NCBI RefSeq assembly: GCF_045223415.1
Contig: NZ_JBEQZJ010000002.1
Span: forward strand, 61,139-125,138
Length of the DNA stretch: 64,000 nucleotides
Direction of reading: 5' to 3'
Source: Hoskinsella mucinilytica
Lineage (GTDB): Bacteria > Bacillota_I > Bacilli_A > Erysipelotrichales > Erysipelotrichaceae
Made by a program: the position numbers and the translations under genes. The notes below the pieces were generated by a model, which was given only the letters and a program-made list of their open reading frames with translations, did no database searches and was not told where the DNA came from. Positions 52,095-61,107 of the stretch are shown one piece after another; position 1 is the stretch's first letter; each line of letters begins with the position of its first letter.

Positions 52095-53441
52095 TTATTT
52101 ATTGATGATATCCATGATGTTTTGATAATAGGTATATCTTCCATCAACGAACTGTAAAGACTCATAAGCAAGTGCTTTTGCCTTATTGAAGTCGATATCT
52201 TCATAAACATGTGCAAAGCGATAATAGATATAATCTTTGATTTGATTATCTCTTAAAATATAGCCATAGCATACATCACCATGATAGAAATCACCATGTT
52301 TGATATATAAGTCCGCAACATCAATCAATACTCTTAATTGATATTTTTCATATAAATCAGAGAATTGAGATAATACCGCATAAATGAAATCCTCATAGAA
52401 TTTCACATCATCATATTGCCAGCTTGGTAGAATCTGATATGCTACATCAAGGAAGTGTGCAAGGAATGCATCAAAATCAATATCTAGTAATTGATTGATC
52501 TCTTCACCTGTTGTAATATTTTTACGCTGACCGATCATCAATAATTTTTCACAGATTTTGAATTCCTTCAAATATTCTGCTGCATTTTCTTCTGCATCTT
52601 CACCTAATTTTGTCTTCATAGAAGCGTTGACATCTTTTTTGATATCTTTAAAATCTGCTGCTTTGATATCCATTGTTTCTTTCACCTTCTTTAAGGTAAC
52701 AGGAATTAATTCCTCATCAAATCCATCTTTTTCAAAGGTAAAGCCTTTTTCTTTGATTTGATTACCTTCTATAATGTTTTTGATAAGAACCTTATCATCT
52801 GCCTCATTCAATAAGATTCTAGTATAATCATCATAACCATATTGAACACCCATTGCTTGCATTTTAGCAATACATTCTTCTAAACTATATGCTTCATATT
52901 CTTTGATATATGCAGCCTTCGTTGCTTTTTTTGCTGAAGCCTTCTTTGCTGGTTCTTTCTTTTCCGTTGCTTTTTTTGTTGGAGCTTTTTTCGCTGTTGT
53001 TTTCTTTGCTACCGGTTTCTTTTCTTCTTTTACTTCTTCAACAACAACTGGTTCTGCTTTCTTATCTGCAGCAACGCTCTTTTTCGTTGTAGCTTTCTTC
53101 GCAGGTTCTTTCTTTTCTGCAGTTTTTTTCGCAGGAGCTTTTTTCGCTGTTGCTTTTTTTGCTAGCGGTTTCTTTTCTTCTGTTTTTTCTACAGTACTTG
53201 CCTCTTTCATCGCAAGTTTTTCTACTTTCTTTTCTTCGATTTTTTCAGGCTCCTTCGCTGCACTAATTTTTTCAGGTTCTTTTGCTGCAGTTATTTTTTC
53301 AGGTTCCTTTGCTGCAGTGATCTTTTCCGGTTCTTTCGCAACTGTAATTTTCTTAGTTTCTACAGCTTTTTTTGCTGTACTCTTTTTGATTGTTTGATCG
53401 GCTTTTGCCGTTAATTTCATTTTCTTTGTTGTCTTTGCCAT
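52095..53441 (-). CDS. Lysine/alanine-rich repeat protein
   Basis: The protein has 448 residues. Residues 1-175 are low-complexity: nine-residue EPEKITAAK repeats (about 37-70), then KKTTAKKAPAKKATEKKEPAKK-like stretches resembling the tails of histone H1-like bacterial proteins. The remaining 270 residues are an ordinary folded, helical, acidic domain (EYEAYSLEECIAKMQAMGVQYG; LLMIGQRKNITTGEEINQLLD) that I do not recognise. The tail may bind nucleic acid or the ribosome. It is a single-gene unit. Confidence 0.8.
   Translation of the reverse strand: MAKTTKKMKLTAKADQTIKKSTAKKAVETKKITVAKEPEKITAAKEPEKITAAKEPEKISAAKEPEKIEEKKVEKLAMKEASTVEKTEEKKPLAKKATAKKAPAKKTAEKKEPAKKATTKKSVAADKKAEPVVVEEVKEEKKPVAKKTTAKKAPTKKATEKKEPAKKASAKKATKAAYIKEYEAYSLEECIAKMQAMGVQYGYDDYTRILLNEADDKVLIKNIIEGNQIKEKGFTFEKDGFDEELIPVTLKKVKETMDIKAADFKDIKKDVNASMKTKLGEDAEENAAEYLKEFKICEKLLMIGQRKNITTGEEINQLLDIDFDAFLAHFLDVAYQILPSWQYDDVKFYEDFIYAVLSQFSDLYEKYQLRVLIDVADLYIKHGDFYHGDVCYGYILRDNQIKDYIYYRFAHVYEDIDFNKAKALAYESLQFVDGRYTYYQNIMDIINK
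53243..53350. repeat. Four 27-base tandem repeats within the lysine-rich gene
   Basis: Four imperfect 27-base units, each beginning TTTTC(A/C)GG on the plus strand, encode the EPEKI(T/S)(A/V)AK repeats. Such an in-frame array can change copy number without breaking the gene. Confidence 0.75.
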
Positions 53442-53716
53442 GTTATCATCCTCCGCATTCTTTCGATTTCGTTAGAATATGCTCGTCGTTTTCTATATAC
53501 TCTTTTATTATAGCACGATGCATACTTATAATTAATACTTATCACCATAAATTTGTTTGATTTTATACTATTTTCATGATTTTCTGCAATTTTTTCACAT
53601 ATTTTTATGAATTTTTGTCGTAAAAGAAAATATTTTCACACATTATCTTAATTATTTTGCTATATTTTTTTCTTATACTAATATCGTAAAAAGAGTAATC
53701 TAAAGGAGGTCCTATG

Positions 53717-55132
53717 ATGCAGGAATTTGAAAACAATCACCTAGAAGATACAAATGAAACCCCACAGGAAGCAAAGGTCGAGGAGCAAGAAGTACAACAG
53801 GTTTCTCAAGAAGAACAAAAGGATACCCATGATGCTACAGAATCTATTGAGATGAAAGATCAGCATTTGGAAGATGAAGAAGCGTTGATTCAATCAAAAC
53901 AAATGAGTGAGGATGCAAAACAAGAACAAACGGAGCAACCAAAAACTAAGAAGAAACAAAAAAAGGTTCATGGTTCCTTTATCAAACAACATAAAACCGG
54001 AGTAACCATCACAAGTTGTTTCCTATTAGCTGGGATCGGTGGTTTTGGGGGAACATTGGCAGCTAATCAATTCAGTGGTAATGGTAAAGTGGTCATGTAT
54101 CAATCTGTGAATAAGAATTCATCTAATTCTGATAACAATAGTGCGAATACATCTACCATGTCTGTTAAGGATATCGCAAATCAAACCATGGATAGTGTGG
54201 TAGAAATCAAAACAGAGTCTGTTCAAACCAATCAATTTTTCCAGCAAGCTGTGACCTCTGGTGCAGGTAGTGGTGTTATTTTAAGTAGTGATGGCTATAT
54301 CGTCACCAATAATCATGTGATAGAAGGCGCAACCAAGGTTAGTGTTACAACCAAAGATGGAGAAGTATATAATGCAACTTTGGTAGGTAGTGATGCAACT
54401 ACTGATTTGGCAGTCATCAAGATCGAACCTAAGAAAGACTTAATCCCTGTTGTTATGGGTAGCAGTGATAGCCTTGAAGTAGGAGATCCTGCCATTGCGA
54501 TCGGTAACCCATTAGGAGAGCTTGGTGGTACGGTAACCAATGGTATTATTTCTGCTTTGGATCGTGCTATTACCATTGATGGTGAAACCATGCACTTACT
54601 TCAAACAAATGCCGCAATCAATCCAGGAAATTCCGGTGGTGGATTATTTAATGAAAAAGGTGAATTGATCGGAATCGTCAATGCGAAATCAAGTGGTAGT
54701 AATATTGAAGGATTAGGTTTTGCAATTCCAATTGACAAAGCAAAACCGGTCATTGAATCTCTGATTGAAAACGGTAAGGTAACAGGTAGAGCTGAGCTAG
54801 GTGTATCTTTAAGTGAAGTATCCAATCAAAGCAATAATCCATTTGCACAACAAACAGATGATACAAAATCTGTTTATATCGCAAAAGTTCAATCAGGTAA
54901 AGCTGCTGATAATGCGGGATTACAAGTAGGCGATAGAATCGTACAGGCTGATGGTAAAGATATCGATAGCATTGCGACCTTAAAAAGTATCATCACTTCA
55001 CATAAAGCCGGAGATACTATGACCATGAAAATTGAACGTGATGGAAAAGAAAAAGAAGTAAAGATCACTTTATTAGAAGTTACAACAGAAGCTACGGAAA
55101 AAACAAGTTTCCAAGGAGGAAATGCATCTTAA
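53717..55132 (+). CDS. htrA: HtrA/DegP-like membrane serine protease
   Basis: This protein of about 471 residues (ATG at 53717, AGGAGG 7 bases before; the ATG at 53714 is also possible) has an acidic cytoplasmic N-terminus of about 85 residues. One membrane span follows (about 95-117), then a Ser-rich linker, a trypsin-like domain with His201 (VTNNHVIEG), Asp231 (TTDLAVIKI) and Ser307 (NPGNSGG), and one PDZ domain (about 365-455). It degrades or refolds damaged envelope proteins. Numbering is from the ATG at 53714. It has its own terminator. Confidence 0.95.
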   Translation: MQEFENNHLEDTNETPQEAKVEEQEVQQVSQEEQKDTHDATESIEMKDQHLEDEEALIQSKQMSEDAKQEQTEQPKTKKKQKKVHGSFIKQHKTGVTITSCFLLAGIGGFGGTLAANQFSGNGKVVMYQSVNKNSSNSDNNSANTSTMSVKDIANQTMDSVVEIKTESVQTNQFFQQAVTSGAGSGVILSSDGYIVTNNHVIEGATKVSVTTKDGEVYNATLVGSDATTDLAVIKIEPKKDLIPVVMGSSDSLEVGDPAIAIGNPLGELGGTVTNGIISALDRAITIDGETMHLLQTNAAINPGNSGGGLFNEKGELIGIVNAKSSGSNIEGLGFAIPIDKAKPVIESLIENGKVTGRAELGVSLSEVSNQSNNPFAQQTDDTKSVYIAKVQSGKAADNAGLQVGDRIVQADGKDIDSIATLKSIITSHKAGDTMTMKIERDGKEKEVKITLLEVTTEATEKTSFQGGNAS

Positions 55133-55168
55133 AAAAAGAGAAGATTTCAGATGAAATCTTCTTTTTTT
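55131..55168. terminator. Bidirectional terminator between htrA and malQ
   Basis: AGAAGATTTCA pairs perfectly with TGAAATCTTCT; an A-run lies on one side and a T-run on the other, serving both converging genes. Confidence 0.92.
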
Positions 55169-56639
55169 AAGCTCGATGAGATTCTTTGATCCATGTTCCA
55201 AACTGAGGAAGCAATGCATAGAATTCTTTTAAGTTCTTTACCTTCCATTCCCAATTAGGTGATCCAATGGTACCAGGCGTATTAATACGTCCTTCTTTCT
55301 TTAAACCTAGGATATCCATTGCAGGAATTATGGTAATTGCTGCATCGGAGTCCATACAATAGCGAATGACCAGTTCATGGAAGGTACGGTTATCATAATT
55401 ACAATTATGGAAAAATCTTCTCAATGCTATTTTTTTATTTGCGTCAAGATCCTGATAGAAACCTTCTAACGTATCGTTATCATGCGTACTTGTATATAAG
55501 ATAACATTTTCTTTTCTCGGACGTTTTAATAACTTCACTTCCATTTCAAATTGAGCAACGTTCATTCCCGTCAATCCATAATGATCACGAAGCTTTCCAA
55601 CCTGTTTACGAAGTTCTCCTAGATCTTCAACTACAATGTTGATATCTGGCAACACTTTAAACAACGTGTCAAAAAAGTCATAAGCAGGACCAAGTTCCCA
55701 TTCACCATTGATGGCCGTACTGCTTTGCGCAGGAATGACCCAATAAGTATCGAATGCACGGAAATGATCCAATCGGATGATATCAAAATATTGATCATTC
55801 CAAGCCAAACGTTTTAACCAGAAACCATATTCTTCTTTTCGTAATTGATTCCAATCATAAATAGGATTTCCCCACAACTGTCCGGTCTTGGAAAAATAAT
55901 CCGGTGGTACCCCTGCTACAGCACTTGGTCTAGCATCGTTATCTAATAAGAAATCCTGTTGGTTTTCCCACACATCGGCGCTATCGATTCCTACATAAAA
56001 TGGAATATCACCCATAATTTCAATATCATGCTCATTGGCATACGCCTTGATTTCACCCCATTGTTTATAGAAGATAAATTGTAAAAACATTTCATACTGG
56101 ATATTATCTTCTAACCCTTTTAAAGAATATGCGTGATCATGAATCCAATTACGTTGTTCCATTGGCCATTCTAACCAGCTTTTCATATCATTTTGGCGTT
56201 TTAATGTCGTAAATACAGCATAATGATATAACCAATCCGCCTTTTCACAAAAAGCATGATATTCATCTTCAAACTCATGAAAATATTTTTTAAAGGTCTT
56301 AAATGCCTTTTTTAGATACGGTTGTTTGAATTGACGAACACCTTCAAAATCAACATATTCACAAAACTTATTATAGTTTCGAATAGAGCTTTGTTTTAAT
56401 AAGCCATAATCGGCCAATGTATCCACGCTGATATAGATTTCATCCCCGGCAAACGAAGAAAAGGGTTGATAAGGTGAATTTCCATATCCTAATGGATTCA
56501 AAGGCAAAATCTGCCATATGTGTACGTTTTGTTTACTCATCGCATCAATGATACGATAACAATGTTTCCCAAAATCTCCAATCCCTTGATTAGAAGGTAA
56601 GGATGATATTGGCATTAATATGCCTGCTCTTCTTTTCAT
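55167..56639 (-). CDS. malQ: 4-alpha-glucanotransferase (amylomaltase)
   Basis: This 490-residue GH77 enzyme has RRAGILMPISSLPSNQGIGDFG, YQPFSSFAGDEIYIS, IRLDHFRAFDTYW (nucleophile Asp), VVEDLGE (acid Glu) and STHDNDTLEGF (third Asp). It transfers glucan segments between maltodextrins in the cytoplasm. It lies 12 bases after the phosphorylase gene; together they process glycogen or maltodextrin. Confidence 0.97.
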   Translation of the reverse strand: MKRRAGILMPISSLPSNQGIGDFGKHCYRIIDAMSKQNVHIWQILPLNPLGYGNSPYQPFSSFAGDEIYISVDTLADYGLLKQSSIRNYNKFCEYVDFEGVRQFKQPYLKKAFKTFKKYFHEFEDEYHAFCEKADWLYHYAVFTTLKRQNDMKSWLEWPMEQRNWIHDHAYSLKGLEDNIQYEMFLQFIFYKQWGEIKAYANEHDIEIMGDIPFYVGIDSADVWENQQDFLLDNDARPSAVAGVPPDYFSKTGQLWGNPIYDWNQLRKEEYGFWLKRLAWNDQYFDIIRLDHFRAFDTYWVIPAQSSTAINGEWELGPAYDFFDTLFKVLPDINIVVEDLGELRKQVGKLRDHYGLTGMNVAQFEMEVKLLKRPRKENVILYTSTHDNDTLEGFYQDLDANKKIALRRFFHNCNYDNRTFHELVIRYCMDSDAAITIIPAMDILGLKKEGRINTPGTIGSPNWEWKVKNLKEFYALLPQFGTWIKESHRA

Positions 56640-56651
56640 CTACAGCCCTCC

Positions 56652-58901
56652 TTATGATAGTTTCCAGATATCTCTATTGTAATCTTCAATGGTACGATCG
56701 CTACTGAAGAATCCACTACATGCAATATTTGCGAGCATCTTAATGCTCCAAGCATGACGATCCTCATAATCAAGTAACATGCGTTCCTTTACTTCAATAT
56801 ATTCCCTTAAATCTAATAAGGTCATAAACCAATCTTTATGCAATAACTCATGATAGAATCGTTGAAGATGTTCCATATCACCAACTTTAGACATTTCATT
56901 TCCCACTAAGAAGTCTACCAATTCATGTATCAATGGATCTTGTTCATAATAATCCTTACTGATATAATCATGGTTTGCGTAATGTGCAATGACCTCATCA
57001 CTGCTTTTTCCAAACATATAACAGTTTTCTTCTTTTACCAATTGTGCGATTTCTACATTGGCACCATCTCTGGTACCTAAGGTCAAAGCACCGTTCAACA
57101 TAAATTTCATATTTCCGGTACCACTGGCTTCTTTACTAGCTAAAGAAATCTGTTCACTGATATCACTTGCCGGAATCACCTGTTCTGCCTCACTCACATT
57201 ATAGTTTTCTATGAAACAAATTTGAAGATAAGGTGATACACAAGGGTCATGATTGATAATGTCCGCTAAACAAAGCAATACATGGATGATATCCTTTGCA
57301 ATGGTATATGCAGGTGCTGCTTTGGCACCAAAAATAAACGTAATAGGACGAATCGGTAGCTTTCCCTTTTTGATCTGTTGATACTTATAAATGATGTATA
57401 AAGCATTCATCTGTTGACGTTTATATTCGTGTAGACGTTTTACTTGTGTATCAAAAACAGAATTAGGATTGATATGAATTCCTTGTTTTAAAGCCATATG
57501 ATGAACCCATTCCTGTTTCTTTTCCTGTTTAATGGCAAGTAGTTTTCGTAACACTTCTTCATCCCTTGTAAAGTCCAACAACTTTTGAAGTTCTTCACTG
57601 TTGGTATAAAAACCCTTCCCGATCCACTGTTCTATTGCAGATGTTAGTTGAGGGTTACAAGCATAAAGCCATCTACGGAAGGTGATTCCATTGGTCTTGT
57701 TGTTGAATTTCTCTGGATACAATGTATAGAAATCATGTAATTCTGTTTCTTTTAAGATATCGGTATGAAGCTTTGCAACACCATTGATACTTTTTCCGAA
57801 ATGAATATCGATATGTGCCATATGAACTCTTCCATCAGCACCGATAATGGCTGTATGATCTTTATCGCATCTTTGTGCTGCCGCAAGATCCAAAGCTTCA
57901 ATGATTTCTACTAATTGTGGCACCACTTTTTTGAGATATTCCATCGGCCATGTCTCCAATGCCTCGGAAAGAATGGTATGATTGGTGTAAGCACAAGTCT
58001 GTTCCACGATATGGCATGCCTTTTTCAAGCTCATCCCTTCTTTTCGAAGTAAACGAATCAGTTCAAGGATGATCATCGTCGGATGAGTATCATTGATTTG
58101 AATAACAACATGATCATATAATCGATCAAGTGGGTACCCTTTTTCTTTACAATCCTGCAAGATCATTTGTGCGCCACAAGATACCATGAAATATTGTTGA
58201 TAAATTCGAAGCAGTTTTCCATTCTCATCACTGTCATCCGGATATAAAAACAGTGTTAGATTTTTCTCAATTGCCGTTTTATCAAAACAGATACCATCAT
58301 GAACAATGCTTTCATCTACAGTTTCTATATCGAATAAATGTAAGGTGTTTTTATGACCATGATAGCCCAATACCTCCATATCATACTCTATCGCATGTAG
58401 CTTGCCAAAGGGAAATGCTACTTCGATATCGGTATCTTTTCTATCAAACCAAGACACTTCATCGATCCATTCATTTGGTATCTCATATTGTTTATGATTT
58501 TGAAACTTTTGTTCAAATAAGCCAAAATGATAATATAACCCGATTCCATCTCCACATAAATTCAAAGAGGCAATGGAATCAAGAAAACAGGCAGCCAATC
58601 TGCCCAAACCACCATTTCCTAAAGATGGTTCTTTTTCTATATCCGCAATCTCTTGCATAGAAAAACCCTGCTGTTTTACAAACATACAGGCCTCATCATA
58701 AATTCCAAGGTTAATCAAATTACTTGTCAAAAGCTTACCGAGCAAGAATTCCGCCGATATATAATACAGCTTTTTCTCTTGTTCGATATAAGGCTTATCC
58801 TCCATGCGTTTCTTGCATTCTTTCACAAGTAATTGATAGACATCCTGTTTACTTAGGTGTCCATGTATATCCAATGTATCATCTTTCAGAAATTCAGCCA
58901 T
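56652..58901 (-). CDS. glgP: Glycogen/maltodextrin phosphorylase
   Basis: The protein has 749 residues from the ATG at 58901, chosen because AGGAGGAGG lies just before it; the open frame extends 35 codons upstream without a site. GT35 signatures include SAEFLLGKLL, LGNGGLGRLAACFLDS, VKRLHEYKRQQMNALYI, and the pyridoxal phosphate lysine in EASGTGNMKFMLNGALTLGT. It releases glucose 1-phosphate from alpha-glucans. A cre-like box just upstream suggests repression by CcpA when better sugars are present. Confidence 0.97.
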   Translation of the reverse strand: MAEFLKDDTLDIHGHLSKQDVYQLLVKECKKRMEDKPYIEQEKKLYYISAEFLLGKLLTSNLINLGIYDEACMFVKQQGFSMQEIADIEKEPSLGNGGLGRLAACFLDSIASLNLCGDGIGLYYHFGLFEQKFQNHKQYEIPNEWIDEVSWFDRKDTDIEVAFPFGKLHAIEYDMEVLGYHGHKNTLHLFDIETVDESIVHDGICFDKTAIEKNLTLFLYPDDSDENGKLLRIYQQYFMVSCGAQMILQDCKEKGYPLDRLYDHVVIQINDTHPTMIILELIRLLRKEGMSLKKACHIVEQTCAYTNHTILSEALETWPMEYLKKVVPQLVEIIEALDLAAAQRCDKDHTAIIGADGRVHMAHIDIHFGKSINGVAKLHTDILKETELHDFYTLYPEKFNNKTNGITFRRWLYACNPQLTSAIEQWIGKGFYTNSEELQKLLDFTRDEEVLRKLLAIKQEKKQEWVHHMALKQGIHINPNSVFDTQVKRLHEYKRQQMNALYIIYKYQQIKKGKLPIRPITFIFGAKAAPAYTIAKDIIHVLLCLADIINHDPCVSPYLQICFIENYNVSEAEQVIPASDISEQISLASKEASGTGNMKFMLNGALTLGTRDGANVEIAQLVKEENCYMFGKSSDEVIAHYANHDYISKDYYEQDPLIHELVDFLVGNEMSKVGDMEHLQRFYHELLHKDWFMTLLDLREYIEVKERMLLDYEDRHAWSIKMLANIACSGFFSSDRTIEDYNRDIWKLS

Positions 58902-58921
58902 TAACTTCCTCCTCCTTTTGT

Positions 58922-58937
58922 TTGTAAGCGGTTTACT
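58922..58937. promoter_or_regulatory. cre-like box (CcpA site) before glgP
   Basis: TTGTAAGCGGTTTACT fits the catabolite-responsive element consensus (TG-N-AA-N-CG-N-T-like dyad). It lies 21 bases before the glgP start, downstream of the probable promoter. Confidence 0.6.
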
Positions 58938-58992
58938 TATCATTATTTTAACACATATTATGAAAATTTCATGCATTATTTGAAAAAAACAT

Positions 58993-59032
58993 AAAAAAAG
59001 CAGCAAATATGAAATTTGCTAGCGTTTTTTTC
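58993..59032 (-). terminator. Terminator of ZIP transporter gene
   Basis: On the minus strand GCTAGCAAATTT pairs with ATTTGCTGC around a 4-base loop and is followed by TTTTTTT. Confidence 0.82.
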
Positions 59033-59833
59033 CTATCCCAAAGCAACATCCATGATCATCATAATGAGAAATCCTGCCATAAAACCAAGAGTTGCGGCAT
59101 GTCCATGATCACTGAAATGTGCCTCCGGTATCAATTCTTCTACCACAACATAAACCATTGCTCCGGCTGCGAAAGCTAAAAGCCATGGCATGATCATCGT
59201 TGCACTTCCTGCAACTGCAACTACTGCTATACCGGCAATCGGTTCCACGATACCGGATAAAGATCCATAAAGAAATGCCTTACCACGGGAACATCCTTCC
59301 CTTTGCATTGGTAAGGATATCGCAGCCCCTTCCGGGAAATTTTGTAGTCCTATTCCCAAAGCCAATGCCATTGCAGCAGCAAGAGAAATAGATCCACTTG
59401 TTGACGCTGTTACCGCAAAAGCCAAACCAACTGCCATTCCTTCAGGTATATTGTGCAAAGTAACCGCAATAACAAGCATAGAAGTTCGTTTCATACTAGA
59501 AGCAGGACCTTCTGGTTCATCACTACCGGGGTGTAGATGTGGTAATATTTTATCTAAGACATTTAAAAATACTGCTCCTAACACAAAACCTCCGGCTGCC
59601 GGAAGCCATTCCATCATACCCAAGTCAGCTGCCTGTTCCATAGATGGAATCAATAAGCTCCATACACTCGCTGCTATCATTACACCGGCCGCAAAGCCAA
59701 GAAACATCGATTGCCAGCTTTGTTTCATTTCTTTTTTAAACAGAAAGATCGTTGCAGCTCCCAAGGTGGTCATCAAAAAGGTAAAGCCTGTCCCTAAAGC
59801 TGCTAACAGATAGGGATTGGTAATATCAAACAT
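59033..59833 (-). CDS. ZIP-family divalent metal transporter
   Basis: The protein has 266 residues from the ATG at 59833 (GGAGG about 8 bases before). It has eight predicted membrane spans, a His-containing loop between spans 3 and 4 (LPHLHPGSDEPEG), and the metal-site motifs TLHNIPEGMAVG (span 4) and GLQNFPEGAAISLP (span 5). It is a typical GufA-like ZIP importer for zinc or related metals. Confidence 0.95.
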   Translation of the reverse strand: MFDITNPYLLAALGTGFTFLMTTLGAATIFLFKKEMKQSWQSMFLGFAAGVMIAASVWSLLIPSMEQAADLGMMEWLPAAGGFVLGAVFLNVLDKILPHLHPGSDEPEGPASSMKRTSMLVIAVTLHNIPEGMAVGLAFAVTASTSGSISLAAAMALALGIGLQNFPEGAAISLPMQREGCSRGKAFLYGSLSGIVEPIAGIAVVAVAGSATMIMPWLLAFAAGAMVYVVVEELIPEAHFSDHGHAATLGFMAGFLIMMIMDVALG

Positions 59834-59893
59834 ATTACTCACCTCCATATCTGTATTATATGTAATCTCTCAAAAAAATTCCATTCAAACGAT

Positions 59894-60559
59894 TTATTTT
59901 ACCCAAGGTTGATAAGGACGAGCTTTTAAGCTTTGCCTACATCCCAGTTTTCTTGCGAAAACAAATACCACGATTCTTTGTATGGGACGAAGTAAGGTCA
60001 ATATCAAAATCTTACGTTTTGAGAAAAAGGCAGGTCCAGCAAAGCAATCTACTTCCTTTGCATCAAAAGAAGGATGTTTCGCAAAACGTTTTCCCATTTC
60101 ATAAAAAGGCGCTATGCTTTTCTTTTGTTGAACTGGGGAAAGCAAATGCAAGATAAACATATCACCCTTGATCAAAGTACCACCATAATCACATTGTAAA
60201 TAAGAAGGCAATTTTTCCAAATAACTTCGAGCACACCATAACTGACTGGCTTCCGCAAAGCCTCCTTGTAGTAAAAAACATAGCTTCTTATGTTTCATTT
60301 TTTCTAGATCCAGCTGTTCTAAAAACTCCATCATGATTCCCGGAATACTTTCAACATACAATGGCATCGCAATTAAGATCGTCTCATGCTCATACATTTC
60401 TTGCATGATTTCATTCCAATGATTCCTCTCACTTAAACAAAGAATCTTTGTTGCTTGTTTTGTTTCCTCTATAAACCCTTTTTGAAATGCTTCCAGAATG
60501 ATTTGTGTATTGCTTTGTTGTTTTATCCTAGGTGAAGCGTTGATCATGAGTAAGTTCAT
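59894..60559 (-). CDS. Flavodoxin-fold NAD(P)H oxidoreductase-like protein
   Basis: This 221-residue protein has a Rossmann-like flavodoxin start MNLLMINASPRIKQQSNTQ (FMN phosphate loop) and then ILIAMPLYVESIPGIMMEFLEQL, the FMN-reductase pattern. It overlaps the preceding flavoprotein gene by 32 bases, so translation is coupled. It is second in the MerR-controlled pair. Confidence 0.85.
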   Translation of the reverse strand: MNLLMINASPRIKQQSNTQIILEAFQKGFIEETKQATKILCLSERNHWNEIMQEMYEHETILIAMPLYVESIPGIMMEFLEQLDLEKMKHKKLCFLLQGGFAEASQLWCARSYLEKLPSYLQCDYGGTLIKGDMFILHLLSPVQQKKSIAPFYEMGKRFAKHPSFDAKEVDCFAGPAFFSKRKILILTLLRPIQRIVVFVFARKLGCRQSLKARPYQPWVK

Positions 60560-61064
60560 GAAGCAGCACCTCCTTATCCTTTATAGGATACACACCAAGG
60601 GATGTTCCGTGAATATTAAGCATTACTCGCTTCATCCATGGATTTAAATCATTTCCCTCAAGACTTCCTTCATACAGGATTCCCATCCTCAATTCTTTTC
60701 CGTAGCGAGCAAGATGGCGCATTTGACCATTCACAAAATGAAGATGCATGGTTGCCAAAGGTAATATTCGATCGATGATATGTTTCAATCGGTACGTAAT
60801 ATTACCGAATTTTGTATCTGTGAAAAAGATAACCGCATCATAAGACAAATAAAGTTTTAACAGCTTTTCATAATCATCCTTGATCACACATCTACCTGGT
60901 GTCATCAACCAACAGGCATTACAACCGATGCAGCCTTTGATATTCATACTTCTTGTTTCTATGATTTCATAATCTATTCCTTTATCATGAAGATCCATCG
61001 CAAATCCTGATAAAAGCGTATGCCCTATAGGCAACGTCGAAATCAAACCGATCATTGTCATCAC
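60528..61064 (-). CDS. NADPH-dependent FMN reductase-like flavoprotein
   Basis: This 178-residue protein has a flavodoxin-like fold with the Cys motif GCIGCNACWLMTPGRC, found in iron-sulfur flavoproteins and related NAD(P)H:FMN oxidoreductases, and YDAVIFFTDTKFGNITYRLKHIIDR. It is probably a redox enzyme for a small toxic compound or quinone. It lies directly behind a MerR-type promoter. Confidence 0.87.
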   Translation of the reverse strand: MMTMIGLISTLPIGHTLLSGFAMDLHDKGIDYEIIETRSMNIKGCIGCNACWLMTPGRCVIKDDYEKLLKLYLSYDAVIFFTDTKFGNITYRLKHIIDRILPLATMHLHFVNGQMRHLARYGKELRMGILYEGSLEGNDLNPWMKRVMLNIHGTSLGVYPIKDKEVLLHELTHDQRFT

Positions 61065-61073
61065 CTCGTCTAT

Positions 61074-61104
61074 AGGATAAGGCTGGTGGTAACCCCCAAG
61101 TCAA
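61074..61104 (-). promoter_or_regulatory. MerR-type promoter with 19-base spacer
   Basis: On the minus strand TTGACT (61099-61104) and TATCCT (61074-61079) are separated by 19 bases, longer than normal and diagnostic of MerR-activated promoters. The spacer holds a dyad GGGGGT-T-ACCACC. It drives the flavoprotein pair, and the regulator gene is immediately upstream. Confidence 0.8.
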
Positions 61105-61107
61105 CCC

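Noticed and set aside
53243..53350. CRISPR-like or intergenic repeat array
   Set aside because: The 27-base units lie inside a coding region, have no spacers and encode a protein repeat.
52903..53397. 164-codon plus-strand Phe/Ala/Ser-rich frame
   Set aside because: It is the mirror of the Lys/Ala repeats of the gene on the other strand; repetitive DNA keeps the frame open.
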